From Pseudonocardia sp. TRM90224 (GTDB taxonomy: Bacteria; Actinomycetota; Actinomycetes; Mycobacteriales; Pseudonocardiaceae): a DNA stretch of 64,000 bases. Of the stretch, positions 32,383 to 43,200 are shown one piece after another; the first letter of the stretch is position 1; each line of letters opens with the position of its first letter. The position numbers were made by a program, and so were the translations under genes. The stretch lies in the NCBI RefSeq assembly GCF_021245725.1, contig NZ_JAJGSX010000015.1, positions 62,001 to 126,000 of the forward strand. The letters run 5' to 3'. The notes beneath the pieces were generated by a model. The model searched no databases, was not told the DNA's origin, and saw nothing but the letters and a program-made list of their open reading frames with translations.

Positions 32383-33354
32383 ATGCTTGGTGGTGTGCAC
32401 GAGGTCGTGATCGTGGTCTACGACGGCGTCCAGCTGCTCGACGTCGCCGGACCCATGGAGGTGTTCGACGCCGCCCGCCGCATCCTCGGTGGCAGCGGCT
32501 ACCGGGTGCGGCTCACGTCCCTCGACGGGAACGACGTCGTCTCGGGCGCCGGCGCCCGCCTCGGCGTCGCCGCACCCATCACCGAGATCCACGACGTCGA
32601 CACCCTCGTCATCGCCGGCGGCTGGGGGTTCTCCGCCGCGGCCACCGAACCGCCGCTGATCGCGCAGATCCGGCGGCTCTCCGCCCGCGCCACCCGGGTC
32701 TCGTCGGTCTGCACGGGTGCGTTCGTGCTGGCCACCGCGGGGCTGTTCGACGGGCACCGCGCCACCACGCACTGGGCGTTCTGCGAGGCGTTGCGCACTA
32801 AGCACCCGCGCATCGACGTCGAACCCGACGCGATCTTCGTCCGCGACGGCCGCATCGTCACCGCCGCCGGCGTGACCGCCGGTGTCGACCTCGCGCTCGC
32901 GATGGTCGAGCACGACCACGGCGCGACGCTCGCCCGGACCGTCGCCCGCTGGCTCGTCGTGTTCCTGCAGCGCCCCGGCGGGCAGTCCCAGTTCAGCACC
33001 TGGACCGAGGCCGGCGCCTGCAGCGACGACGCGCTGCGCAAGCTCGTCTCCGAGATCGCCGCCGACCCGGCGGCGGACTTCTCCGTGCCGGCCATCGCGC
33101 AACGCCTCTCCGTCAGCCCGCGGCACGTCAGCCGCCTGTTCCGGCGCGAGCTGGGCACGAGCCCCGGCCGCTACGTCGAACGGGCACGGGTCGAGGCCGC
33201 CAGGATCCGGTTGGAGAGCGGCCGCGACGGCATCGACGTCGTCGCCCGCCGCTGCGGCTTCGGCACGGCCGAGACGATGCGCCGCGCGTTCATCCGCGAG
33301 CTCAACGTGCCCCCGAGCGCCTACCGGGAACGATTCGCAACCACCGCAAGCTGA
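32383..33354 (+). CDS. GlxA-family AraC-type transcriptional regulator
   Basis: 323 residues from ATG; GTG at 32395 (VHEVVIVVYDGVQ) is an alternative. An N-terminal DJ-1/PfpI-like domain with SSVCTGAFVLATAGLFDG (the nucleophile-elbow Cys is kept) and HWAFCEAL. The C-terminal AraC double helix-turn-helix (IAQRLSVSPRHVSRLFRRELG ... VARRCGFGTAETMRRAF). A likely activator of its neighbour: the DJ-1 protein gene begins 10 bases downstream on the same strand. Confidence 0.9.
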   Translation: MLGGVHEVVIVVYDGVQLLDVAGPMEVFDAARRILGGSGYRVRLTSLDGNDVVSGAGARLGVAAPITEIHDVDTLVIAGGWGFSAAATEPPLIAQIRRLSARATRVSSVCTGAFVLATAGLFDGHRATTHWAFCEALRTKHPRIDVEPDAIFVRDGRIVTAAGVTAGVDLALAMVEHDHGATLARTVARWLVVFLQRPGGQSQFSTWTEAGACSDDALRKLVSEIAADPAADFSVPAIAQRLSVSPRHVSRLFRRELGTSPGRYVERARVEAARIRLESGRDGIDVVARRCGFGTAETMRRAFIRELNVPPSAYRERFATTAS

Positions 33355-33364
33355 ACGGACACCA

Positions 33365-33982
33365 GTGGACATCGCCTACGTGCTCTACCCGAACATGACC
33401 GCGCTCGACCTGGTCGGCCCCTACGAGGTGCTCGGCCACCCGACGGTCCGGCGGCACTTCGTCGCGGCCTCGACCGGCCCGGTGCGCTGCGACAACGGAC
33501 TCACCCTGCACGCCGACACCACCTTCGCCGAACTGCCCGGCGCCGACGTGATCGTCGTGCCCGGCAGCTCGCGGTGGCGCGACGCGCTCACCGACACCAC
33601 CATGATCGACTGGCTGGCCGCGGCCCACCCGTCGGCGACCTGGACGACCTCGGTGTGCTCGGGATCGACGCTGCTCGGGAAGGCCGGCGTGCTCGCGGGA
33701 CGGCGCGCCACCTCGCACTGGGCGGTGCGCGACACCCTCGCCGCCGACGGCGCCACCGTCGTCGACGAGCGGGTCGTCATCGACGGCGACGTGATCACCG
33801 CGGCCGGTGTCTCTGCCGGGATCGACATGGCCCTCACCCTCGCCGCCACCCTCTGGGGCACCGAGACCGCCGAGCTGATCCAGCTGGCGCTGGAGTACGC
33901 ACCGCAGCCGCCGTTCGACGCCGGCACCCCCGAGACCGCTCCACCCGCCGCGGTCGAACGCTTGCGCGCCGCCTTCAGCTGA
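33365..33982 (+). CDS. DJ-1/PfpI family protein
   Basis: 205 residues from GTG. Starts VDIAYVLYPNMTALDLVGPYEVL, and the nucleophile elbow is WTTSVCSGSTLLGKAGVLAG with Cys, followed by RATSHWAVRD. This group includes isonitrile-hydratase-like and GlxA-related proteins. Enzyme activity unknown. In an operon with the GlxA-type regulator, whose sensor domain has the same fold. Confidence 0.88.
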   Translation: MDIAYVLYPNMTALDLVGPYEVLGHPTVRRHFVAASTGPVRCDNGLTLHADTTFAELPGADVIVVPGSSRWRDALTDTTMIDWLAAAHPSATWTTSVCSGSTLLGKAGVLAGRRATSHWAVRDTLAADGATVVDERVVIDGDVITAAGVSAGIDMALTLAATLWGTETAELIQLALEYAPQPPFDAGTPETAPPAAVERLRAAFS

Positions 33983-34045
33983 CGGGCACACGCCCGACCC
34001 GGCCGCATCGAGCCGCCGCTGCACTGAGCCGCCGCTGCACTCGCG

Positions 34046-34108
34046 CCCTGTGAGGGCAGGAAAGCCACTTTCCTGCCCTCACAGGGCCGGAAAGTGGCTT
34101 TCCTGCCC
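34046..34108. repeat. GAAAGTGGCTTTC-family hairpin with 19-base perfect arms
   Basis: CCCTGTGAGGGCAGGAAAG (34046-34064) and its perfect complement (34068-34086) flank CCA. A further GGAAAGTGGCTTTCCTGCCC follows at 34089-34108. It is in the convergent gap between the DJ-1 gene and the giant TcA-like gene and is the longest perfect palindrome of its family here. Confidence 0.82.
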
Positions 34109-34151
34109 AACCCCGGCGCGCCCGGGGCGGGGTGCGCGGCGGCAGCGGCGT

Positions 34152-34206
34152 TGCCTGGAAAGTGGCTTTCCCGGCGTGGAGGGCCGGGAAAGTGGCTTTC
34201 CAGGCA
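34152..34206. repeat. GAAAGTGGCTTTC-family composite dyad
   Basis: TGCCTGGAAAG-TGG-CTTTCCCGGC and GCCGGGAAAG-TGG-CTTTCCAGGCA form 24-base arms interrupted only by the non-pairing TGG/TGG. It is the second element of this family in the same 295-base convergent gap. Confidence 0.75.
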
Positions 34207-34246
34207 GCACCGTGCGCCCTGAGCGGCCCGCCCTCCGTGCGCCGCC

Positions 34247-34291
34247 GTCAGGGCGCCGCCTGTCAGGGCGCCGCCTGTCAGGGCGCCGCCC
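34247..34291. repeat. 15-bp tandem repeat across the TcA-like stop codon
   Basis: GTCAGGGCGCCGCCT occurs three times (34247, 34262, 34277). The first copy met on the coding strand contains the TGA stop, and the next two copies supply in-frame TGA codons behind it, so any readthrough would stop within 5 or 10 codons. Confidence 0.7.
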
Positions 34292-37200
34292 GGTAGGTGA
34301 GGATCAGCCCCACCCCGGCCAGTGCGTCCTTGGGCCCGTCCACGGTGAACGTCCAGCCCGCTCCATCGCGGTTGACCCGCAGCCCCGGCGGCGTGATCAC
34401 CGTCCCTTCTTGCAGGGCGAGCGCGCGGTCCCCGTTGAGGAGCAGCCGCGCCGCACCACCGTCCAGGTCGTACCGCGCGGCGACGCCGGTGATCAGCGAG
34501 TTCTCCATCCCCGGGAACAGGTCGGGGGTGAGCGGCAGCGTCAGGACGTCGCCGTCCTCGACGAACGCGGCCCATTCGAGCGGGAACTCCGCCGCGACGT
34601 CGACGTACCGGGTGGCGGGGTAGGGCTTGAGCATGCCCCGCACCGCCGCCGCGAACGTCTCGCCGCCGTCCTCGGCGGTGTAGCGCACGACGAGCCCGAC
34701 GCCGCGCAGGTCGGCCGGTGGGCGGCCGTTGAGCTGCAGCTGCCAGGTGGAGACGGCGCCGGTCCCTTCGAACGGGAGGTAGCGGGCGTCGTCGTAGCGC
34801 AGCTCGAAGAGGCCGTTGTTCTCCTGGTCGCCGACCTGCGAGAGCACGATCCGCTGGTTGGCCCGCCAGTCGCTGCGCACCGAGGTCGGTGGCGGTTCCG
34901 TGGGGTCCAGCAGGTGCTTGACGGCCTTCGGGTCGGCGGTCAGCACGGTCTTGTGGCCGAGCTGTGTGAGCGTCGCGTTGACCTCGATCGAGTTGCCGTC
35001 GACGTCCTCGAACACCACGGCGAGCGCGCGGATCTGCCGGCGGTGGTGCCCGGGGAAGTCGCGGTCGAACAGCTCTTCCGTCAGCGCGAAGTCGCACTTG
35101 CCGGTCGCGATGAGCCGCAGCAGCGCCACCGGGTTCAGCTCCATCAGCGACACCCGCTTGGTGATCTCCAGCCCGCGGACGTTGCGTTCGCTGTAGGCGT
35201 TGCCCAGCCGTTCGAGGTCGACGGACAGGCTCTCGCCGGCCAGCAGCCCGCCACGGCGGCCGTCCCAATACGCGGGCCGGATGAAGGCGTCCGACCCGTT
35301 CGAGCTGCCCAGGCCCTCCACCCCGCGTTCGAAGCGGTACGCCTGCTCCGCGGCGCGTGCCATGTCGTGGGCCAGGCCGTAGGCCTGGAAGTACAGCCCG
35401 CCCAGCTGGCCGGCCATCCACTGGTACAGCTGCGCCCCGGAGAACTTCCCCTTCAGGTACGTCGCGACCTCGCCGTGGTGGGTGATCTCCTTGGCGAGGA
35501 TCTCCGCTTCCCGCTTGGCGACGGCGACCTGCTGCTCGGCGGCGCTGACCTGGTGCTTGATCTGTTCGAGGTCGCTCGTGGCGGTGTCGAGCTGGAACTG
35601 CCAGTCCTCCCGGGACCGTTCGTGTCCCGCTTGCACGCCGAGCAGCTCGCCGGTGATGGAGAACCCCTCGCCGAGCACCTGCGGGATCTCCGCGGCCGCG
35701 TTGAGGACGCTGCCGAGCTGCTTGCCGCCCCATTCGACACCGATGATGAACGGCCCGATCTTGTTCTGCGGCAACGCGTAGGCGATCCCGGCGCCGACCT
35801 TGATCAGGCCGGCGGTCAGGTGCAGCGCGGACGCCGTCGACATCATCCCGATCTGGGCGCGTTCCATCGCCGAGAGCCCGTTGTCGAGCAGCCGCTTGTA
35901 GTGTGCGGCGCGTTCCGTCACCGCCGTCCGGCCGGCCTCCAGCTCCCGCAGGTTCGTCTCGGCGATCCGCACTTGGGCGTCCTTGATCGCGCGGGTCATG
36001 TCCAGCACGACGCCTTCCTGCCGGTTCTGCAGCAGGCTCAGCTCCTCGGCGTCGCGCCGGTCCAGCGCGCTGAGCAGGTCGTTGCCGAGCTGGCGGAGCT
36101 TGTCCACGAGCTCCTGCGCCCTGCGGAACGTCGCGTCGAACCGGTAGTGCGGCACCGGCGCCGCCCCGGCCCCGGTGGCCGCCGCACCGTTCAGCCCGGC
36201 CGCTGCGCCGCGGACCAGGTCCATCGGGTCGAGCGGCGGTTCGAACAGCGGCAACGGCTGGCTGATCCCGAGGATGTTCAGCGACTGCCGGATCTTGCGG
36301 AGCCGGTCCTCGACCCGGTCCCAGAACCCGCTGATCGTCGTGTTGGCGGGCACGGCGAAGTAGCTGTTGGCCAGGCCCGCGTGCACCGCGCCCTCGCCGT
36401 TGAGCATCGCGCCGCCCGCGGCCAGCTCGGCGAGCACCTCGAGGTCGGGCGACCGATCGAGGTCGCCGTAGGTCTGCGTCGGCGACAGCGGCCGCGGCCC
36501 GAGATCACCGGGGCGCGCCCCCAGCAGGTCCCACGCGAAGACGTACAGCGCGCGGGCCTCGTCGATGCTCTCCCGCGTGTACTGGCGGAACAGCGTGTCG
36601 GCCCATTCGAGCAGGTTGTCGATGTAGGCCATGACAACGGCCCGCCGGTAGGCCACCGGGCGCAGCTCGGCGATGGCGTGGGCGTCGAACGGGTCCTGCT
36701 GGTAGGCGTCGACGAGCCGAGTGACGTCGCCGGTCGTGTCGTAGTGGCGGCGCAGCCCGGTCACCAGCGCGGTGCGTTCCTGCAACCCGCGCAGCGCGGC
36801 GACGACCCGCTCCCCCGCCTCCCGTCGGGCAGGGTCCGACCCACCGGTGAGCAACTCGTCGACGGCCGCGACGGTGTCGGCGAGCCGGACCGGCAGCTGC
36901 GACGACGCGAGCGCGTCGAGCACCGTCTCCTCGTCCTCGTCGAGCGGCCGGTTGCGGCGGAACGCCGGGGCGAGCGTGGCGAGGCCGGCGAGCACGGGCT
37001 GCAGCTCGGCGGTGATGCCGCTGGTGTCGCCGAGCTCGGCCGCGGTGACCTCGGCAGCGAGCTCGGCCATGTCGGTCCGGCAGCGCTCGGCGAGCGCTGC
37101 CAGGTCGACGGCGAGGAACGGCAGGAACCGCCAGTACCGCTGCGGCTCGGTGGGGTCGAAGACGTACTCGTACCACTGCCTGGCCTCGGCGAAGCGCTGC

Positions 37201-40200
37201 GCGTCGCCGAGCGCACCGGCGATCAGCAGCGGCGCGTGGAAGAAGATCTCCCAGTAGTAGGTGCCGTTGGCGCTGTGGAAGTCGAGGTGGTCACCGGCCG
37301 GCAGCCGGGTCGCCTCGACGCGGTCCGGGTCGATCTGGATCGTGTTGCGCCCGGTCCGATCGGTGCTGAACGCGGGCAGCTCGTCGATCTCCTGGCTGGT
37401 CGGGTCGAGCATCGCGCCCACCCCACCGGCGAGCAGCCGCTGGTTGAGCTGCGCCGCAGTGCTCGTGGTGAGCCGCACCAGCTCGACCTTCTGCGCCGCA
37501 CGCTCGAACGGGCGCGGCACCGGCACCCCGGCCGGGTAGCGCCGGTAGTGCGGGCCGAAGAACAGGTAGAGGTGCCGGTCGGTCTCGCTGTCGAGCACCC
37601 CGGTGAACTCGGCGGGGAACCCTTCCGGCAGGTCACCCCACCTGGTCTCGATCTCGGCGAACCCGGTGAGACCCGACGGCTCCTGCTCGGGCCGCATCCG
37701 CGCATAGGTGCCGCCGGCGAACACGTACCGGTGCACCCCGCGCCGGAACACCGCGTCGACCTGCTGCGGCAGCGGCAACCGGTCGCCGTCGGCGAGCAGC
37801 GCCGGCGGCGTGTCCTCGTCCACCCCGTAGCGGACGTACCGCTCGCCGCTCAGCACGTAGAGCACCCCGGCCCGGACGAACCCCGCGTCGACGGTCCCGA
37901 ACCCGGAGATCGCGGCCCGCCCCAGCTCCTCGACGTCGCGGCGCCGCTCCGTGGGCCGGCGCCGCCGCCGGGTACCCGGTCCTGTTGTGCCCGGCCCTTC
38001 AGCGTCGAGCGGCGGCACCCGCAGCTCGACGTAGACCTTCGCCTCGTTGTCGAAGTAGAAGCCGACCCCGTCGACCCGCACGCCGGCGTCGACCCGCTGC
38101 CCGCGGGGCAGCCCCTCCTCGTTGTCGGAGAGCCGCTGCGGGTAGTCGCCGTCGTGGCGCTGGTAGTCGCGACCGGTGTAGCGGACGTACTCGGTGCCGG
38201 ACGACACGTAGGTGAGGGACTGTTCGCGGTCGACGACCACCGCGCGCACCGGCCCCCAGCCGAACGGGTTCGCGACCGCCCTGGTCAGGTCCGGCTCCTG
38301 CACGACCGTCCTGCGGTCGGCCGAGAAGAACCACTCGGTGCCGTCGAGGTCGGTGAACGCCGTCCCGATGCTCCGCCACTGCGGCAGGCGGTCGGTATTG
38401 CCCAAGATCGGCCTGGGGTAGGTCGGGTCGGGGGTGCCGAACGGGGCGCCGGTGAAGCGGAAGTACTGCTCGCCGGAGAACACGAACGTCTCCTGCTCGC
38501 GCTGCAGCACGGCGTCGACGACGCCGGTGCGGGTGAGGTTGTTGGCCACCCGACCCCACACGTCCGCCGTGTTCTCCGCCGCCGCGAGCACGCCGTCGAC
38601 GGACCGGACGAACCGCCCGACCGTGTTGTCGAAGAAGAAGCGGGTGCCGTCCGGCGTCTCGAACGCGGCGTCGATCTGCGCCCACTCGGGCAGGCCGTGC
38701 CCGTTGCCGCGCAGCGCGAGCGACGGCGGTTCCGCCGCGGGTGCGACGGCCGCCGGCCTGCACAGGAAGCTGCCGCCCTTGTGGTCGATGCTGAACCACG
38801 GCCCGTACGTCGAGGTCCGAGGGCTGTTGAAGCGCACGACCCGCGGCACGTCGGAGACGTTCATGGCCGCCACGGCGGCCATCTCCGCGTCGGTGAACAC
38901 CTCGTCGAGAGGGTCGGTGACCGGGACGATCTCGCCGCCCGGGACCGGTCCGGCGGTCAGCGCGGGCAGCAGCTCCACGGCCTCCTGCACGAGCTCGGGG
39001 CTCAGGCGGGTCGCCTGCGCCTGCCGCGACATGCTCGTGGTGACGGTGCCGTCGTCGTCGGTCTGCTGGGTGACGACCGAGTAGGCGCAGGTCACGACGA
39101 TCGACTCGGGATCGTCGGCCACCTCCACCGAGAGGTCGACGTCGAAGATCGAGCCGGGCTGGCGGGTGTCCATGGCGAGCGTCTGCGCCGGCACCCATTC
39201 GCCGTTCAGGTTGTAGAACGAGTAGTGCACCTTGACGCGCTCGGTTACGGGCGGCGCGGTGACCTCCTGCGCCCCGTCCTGCTGCTCCTGGGTCACCAGA
39301 GTCGTGCTCGTCGACGACGGCGCCACCGACTCCTTCGTCGTCCAGAACACGAACACCCTGTTGAACGCGTGCACCGGCTGCACTTCGTCGGCCTCGATCT
39401 GCACATCGACCTTCAGCCACGGCTCCCACGTCGCCACGAGCTTCTCCGCGCTGCGGAACCGGGCCCGGCGGTAGTAGTAGCGGCGCGGCTGGGTGCGGGT
39501 GCGCCCGAACAGCACGAGGTCGCGGGTGTCGGCGGGGCCGGCGGCGCTGAAGACGTACCCGCCGGCGATCGCAAGCCGGGACACCTCGGTGTACTCGTCC
39601 AGGTAGCGCTTGTAGGCCTGCTGCACCGACTCGGCGGTGATCTCGCCCTGCAGCAGGTCGCTCTCCAACGCCTCGAACGCCGGGGTCTTCGACTGGCGAA
39701 GCTCGGGACGCAGCACGTTCTCCGGGTACAGGAAGACCTTCCGGTTGACCTCCCAGGTGCGGTAGTTGCGCATCCACGACCACCAGGCGCGCACCCGGCG
39801 GCGGGTCTCGTCCGGGTCGCGCCCGTCCGGGACGGCCAGCTCTTCCAGGTCGAGCAGGTAGCGGTGCACGAACAGCTGGGTCGCCGCGATCGCCTCGAAC
39901 ACCGGTGACGTCGTGCCGCGGCTGCCCATGTCGACGTCGATGAGCAGCTGCTGGAACAGGCCACGCGAATCGGGCAGGTCGGCCCTGGCGAGCACCACCG
40001 CGAGCAGCGCGTCGCGTTCGAGCACGAGCAGCTCGTCGCGGATCTGGCGCGAGAGCGTCTCCCACGCGGGGCCGGTGTGTTTGCGGGCGAGCATGCCCCG
40101 CAACGCGGCAGCCGCACCGGCGAGGTCGGGTTCTTCCCCGTGCAACCGCGACCAGACGTCGGTGACGACGGCCGCCGGCCCGGCACCGAGCTTGTCGGTC

Positions 40201-43200
40201 ACCGCGAACACGTCGACCAGCTTCAGCAGCAGCTCCAGCTCGACCCGCTCGTCGGGGGCGCCGGCGAGGAACCCGCGGCGGCGCACCAGCCACCGCAGCT
40301 GCTCGACGTCCCACCCGAACGCTCCAGCGAGGAACCCGTACGGGTCCGCGACGGTCCGCGGGCCGGCCGCCATGAACTCGGCGAGCCCGTCGTGGGCGTG
40401 CGCCAGCTCGGCGAACCGGCTGATGATCCGCAGGTCCTCCAGCCGGTAGTCCGCGCCACCCGACCAGCGCTGCCGGAACGTCTGCGGGTAGGTGCGGTCG
40501 ATCGCCGCGTACCCGACCCCCGAGTACCGCACGTACTCGTCTTCCAAGCCGAGGTAGGTGCGCCCGTCGAGGACGAACGCGACGTCGATCCGGTCTTCGA
40601 GCGTGTCGGGCAGGTCGCCCCAGTCGTCGCGGATGGTGCGGGGGAACCCGTCGTCGACGAACGTCAGGTCGCGGCCGGTGTAGCGGGCGTACTGGTCGCC
40701 GCGGAACACGTACAGCTCACCGGTGGGCGCGACGAACGCGGCGTCCAACCCCGGGTCGGTGGTGAACGTGTTCCGCAGCGCGCCCCAGCGACCCGCGACG
40801 GGCTGCAGCGCGGCACCGTCGTCGACCCTGACGAAGCTCGGCCCGGCGAACAGGTACGTTCCTCCGTCGGTGCCGCGGAACGCCGCGTCGATCCCGTCGT
40901 ACAGCGCCGCGGGGAGCGCATCGACGCCCAGCTCCCGCGGCAGCTCCGCCTCGATGGTGCGCGGGTAGCCGTCGTCGACGTAGGTGGCGTCGAGACCCGA
41001 GTAGCGGACGTACTGGTCGCCGCTGAACAGGAACGTGCGCCCCTCGCTGACCAGCGCGGCGTCGACGGTGCCACGTTCGGCGATCACGTTGCGGACCGCG
41101 CCCAGCCCGCTCACGTCGACGGTCGCGACCGCGGTGCGGGAGACGGCGTGGCAATCGCCGCCGATGAACAGGAACACCGTGCGCGGGTTGGCGACCACGG
41201 CGTCGACGACCGGGCCGGTCGCTGCCCGCTCCGCGACGACGTACTCGAACGTGTCCGGCAGGTTCGCGAACGACTCCTCCGCCCGCAGGTGCGTCGCGAT
41301 CGACTTCGGGTAGCCGTCGTCGACGAACCGGTACCCGGAGTCGCCACCTCGATCGGCGCTGTAGCGGACGTACTGGTCGCCGGAGAACAGGAACGTCGCC
41401 CCGGTGCCGTCGACGACCGCGGCGTCGACCCGCCCACCTGCGGCCAGGAAGTTGTTGCGGGCCAGCCCCCAGGCCTCCTTGATCGCCCGGGATGGGCCGG
41501 CCGTGCCACCGCTCCAGGTGGTGAACCGGCCGGGGAAGAAGATGTGCGTCGCGCCGTCGGGCGCGGTGAACGCGGCCGTCACAGGCGCCGCGGGGTCGAT
41601 CCCCGGCCACACCCGGCCGACCGGCCGCGGCGGCGACCAGGTGGCGGTCGGCTCGTGGTGGCGCAGCACCTGCCCGCCCGTGAGCAACAGCATGTTCTCG
41701 CCCTCGAACAGCACGGCGTCGGGCGCGGTGAAGCCCTCGGGCGCCAGGTCGGCGGGGACGTCCCAGAAGCCGGCGTCGGCGGTGCGGGGATAGCCGGGGT
41801 CGGGCCGGGCGTAATCGGCGCCGGAGTAGACGAGGTAGCGCATGGCGCCGGTGTCGTCGGGCTTCTCGAACACGTAGGTCGTGCCGGCGCGGACGTAAGC
41901 GAGGGTGACGCTGGTCAGGCCCGCCCAGTGGGCGTCGACGGGCCGCGGCTCACCGTCGATCTGCGCATCGACCACCCGGTTGCCGGTGTAGACGACGAAC
42001 TGGTCGCCGCTGAACACGTACGTCCGCCCGTCGCGCCCGACGAACGCGGCGTCGACGTGCTCGTCGTTGCGCACCGTGTTGCGCGGGCGACCCCAGTCCT
42101 GCGCGAGCGGGAACTGGCGGCCCAGGCCCACGTCGAAGCACAACTCACCCTTGAACAGGTACGTGTTGTCGTCGGCGCCGCGCAGGACGGCGTCGAGGCC
42201 GGTGCGGAACGCCTCCGGCACCCGGCGAAGCGTCCGCGGCCGCACGGCGGTCCGCTCGACCGTCGTGCCTTCGAGCGAGCTGTAGTGCTTCCAGCCCCCG
42301 CTGTCCTCCACCAGGACCGCACCGTCCTCGATGAACGCGCACCCGACCCCGCCGCCACCGAGATCGCTGTAGCGGCGGTACAGGGAATCCGAGACGACGT
42401 GGCAGCGGCCGTCGACGAACAGGTGCACCGAGCGCCGGTCCGCGAACGCGGCCCGCACCCGGCCCTCCAGTGGCGGCAGGTGCGCGAACCGCGGCTCCTG
42501 CGCCAACGCGTCGAGCCGCCGTGGGTAGCCGTCGTCGACGTAGGTGGCGTCCGGCGCCGAGTAACGGACGTACTGGTCGCCGGAGAACAGGAACGTCACC
42601 CCGTCGACGACCAGCGCGGCGTCGACCTTCGCCTGCCGCGCGATCGTGTTCACGACGTTGCCCCAGAACGACCTGATCGGCGCCGGGTACCGGTCGTCCA
42701 GCTTCGTGTGGTCGGTGTCGGAGTAGCGGACGAACCGCTCGCCGGAGAAGACGTAGGTCTTGCCGTCGCGCCCGACGAACGCGGCGTCGATCGCCTCGAA
42801 CGGGAGGCTGTCCCAGTACCGGTGCAGCTCACGCGGCTCCGACCACCAGCGGTGCTTGTTGTCGAACACGACGTACCGGCTCCCGGAGAACAGGTACGTC
42901 CGGTTGTCCCGGCCGGTGAAGACGGCGTCGACGGTGGTGAACGTGCGCTCGGCGTCGGGGCCGTCGGGCAGGTTCCACCAGTTCTCGGTGAGCGGCTTCG
43001 GGTAGCCGGCGTCGGGTGTCGTGTAGTTGCGGGTGGAGTAGCGGACGTACTGCTGCGGCTCGCCTTCGGCGCGGGTCCCGAACAGGTACGTGGCGCCGTC
43101 CAGCACGAACGACGCGTCGACCCGGACCAGCCCGCCCCAGTCCCGCGCGATCGTCCGCGGGTAGCCGGGGTCGACCGCGGAGTAGTCGGCACCGGAGTAG

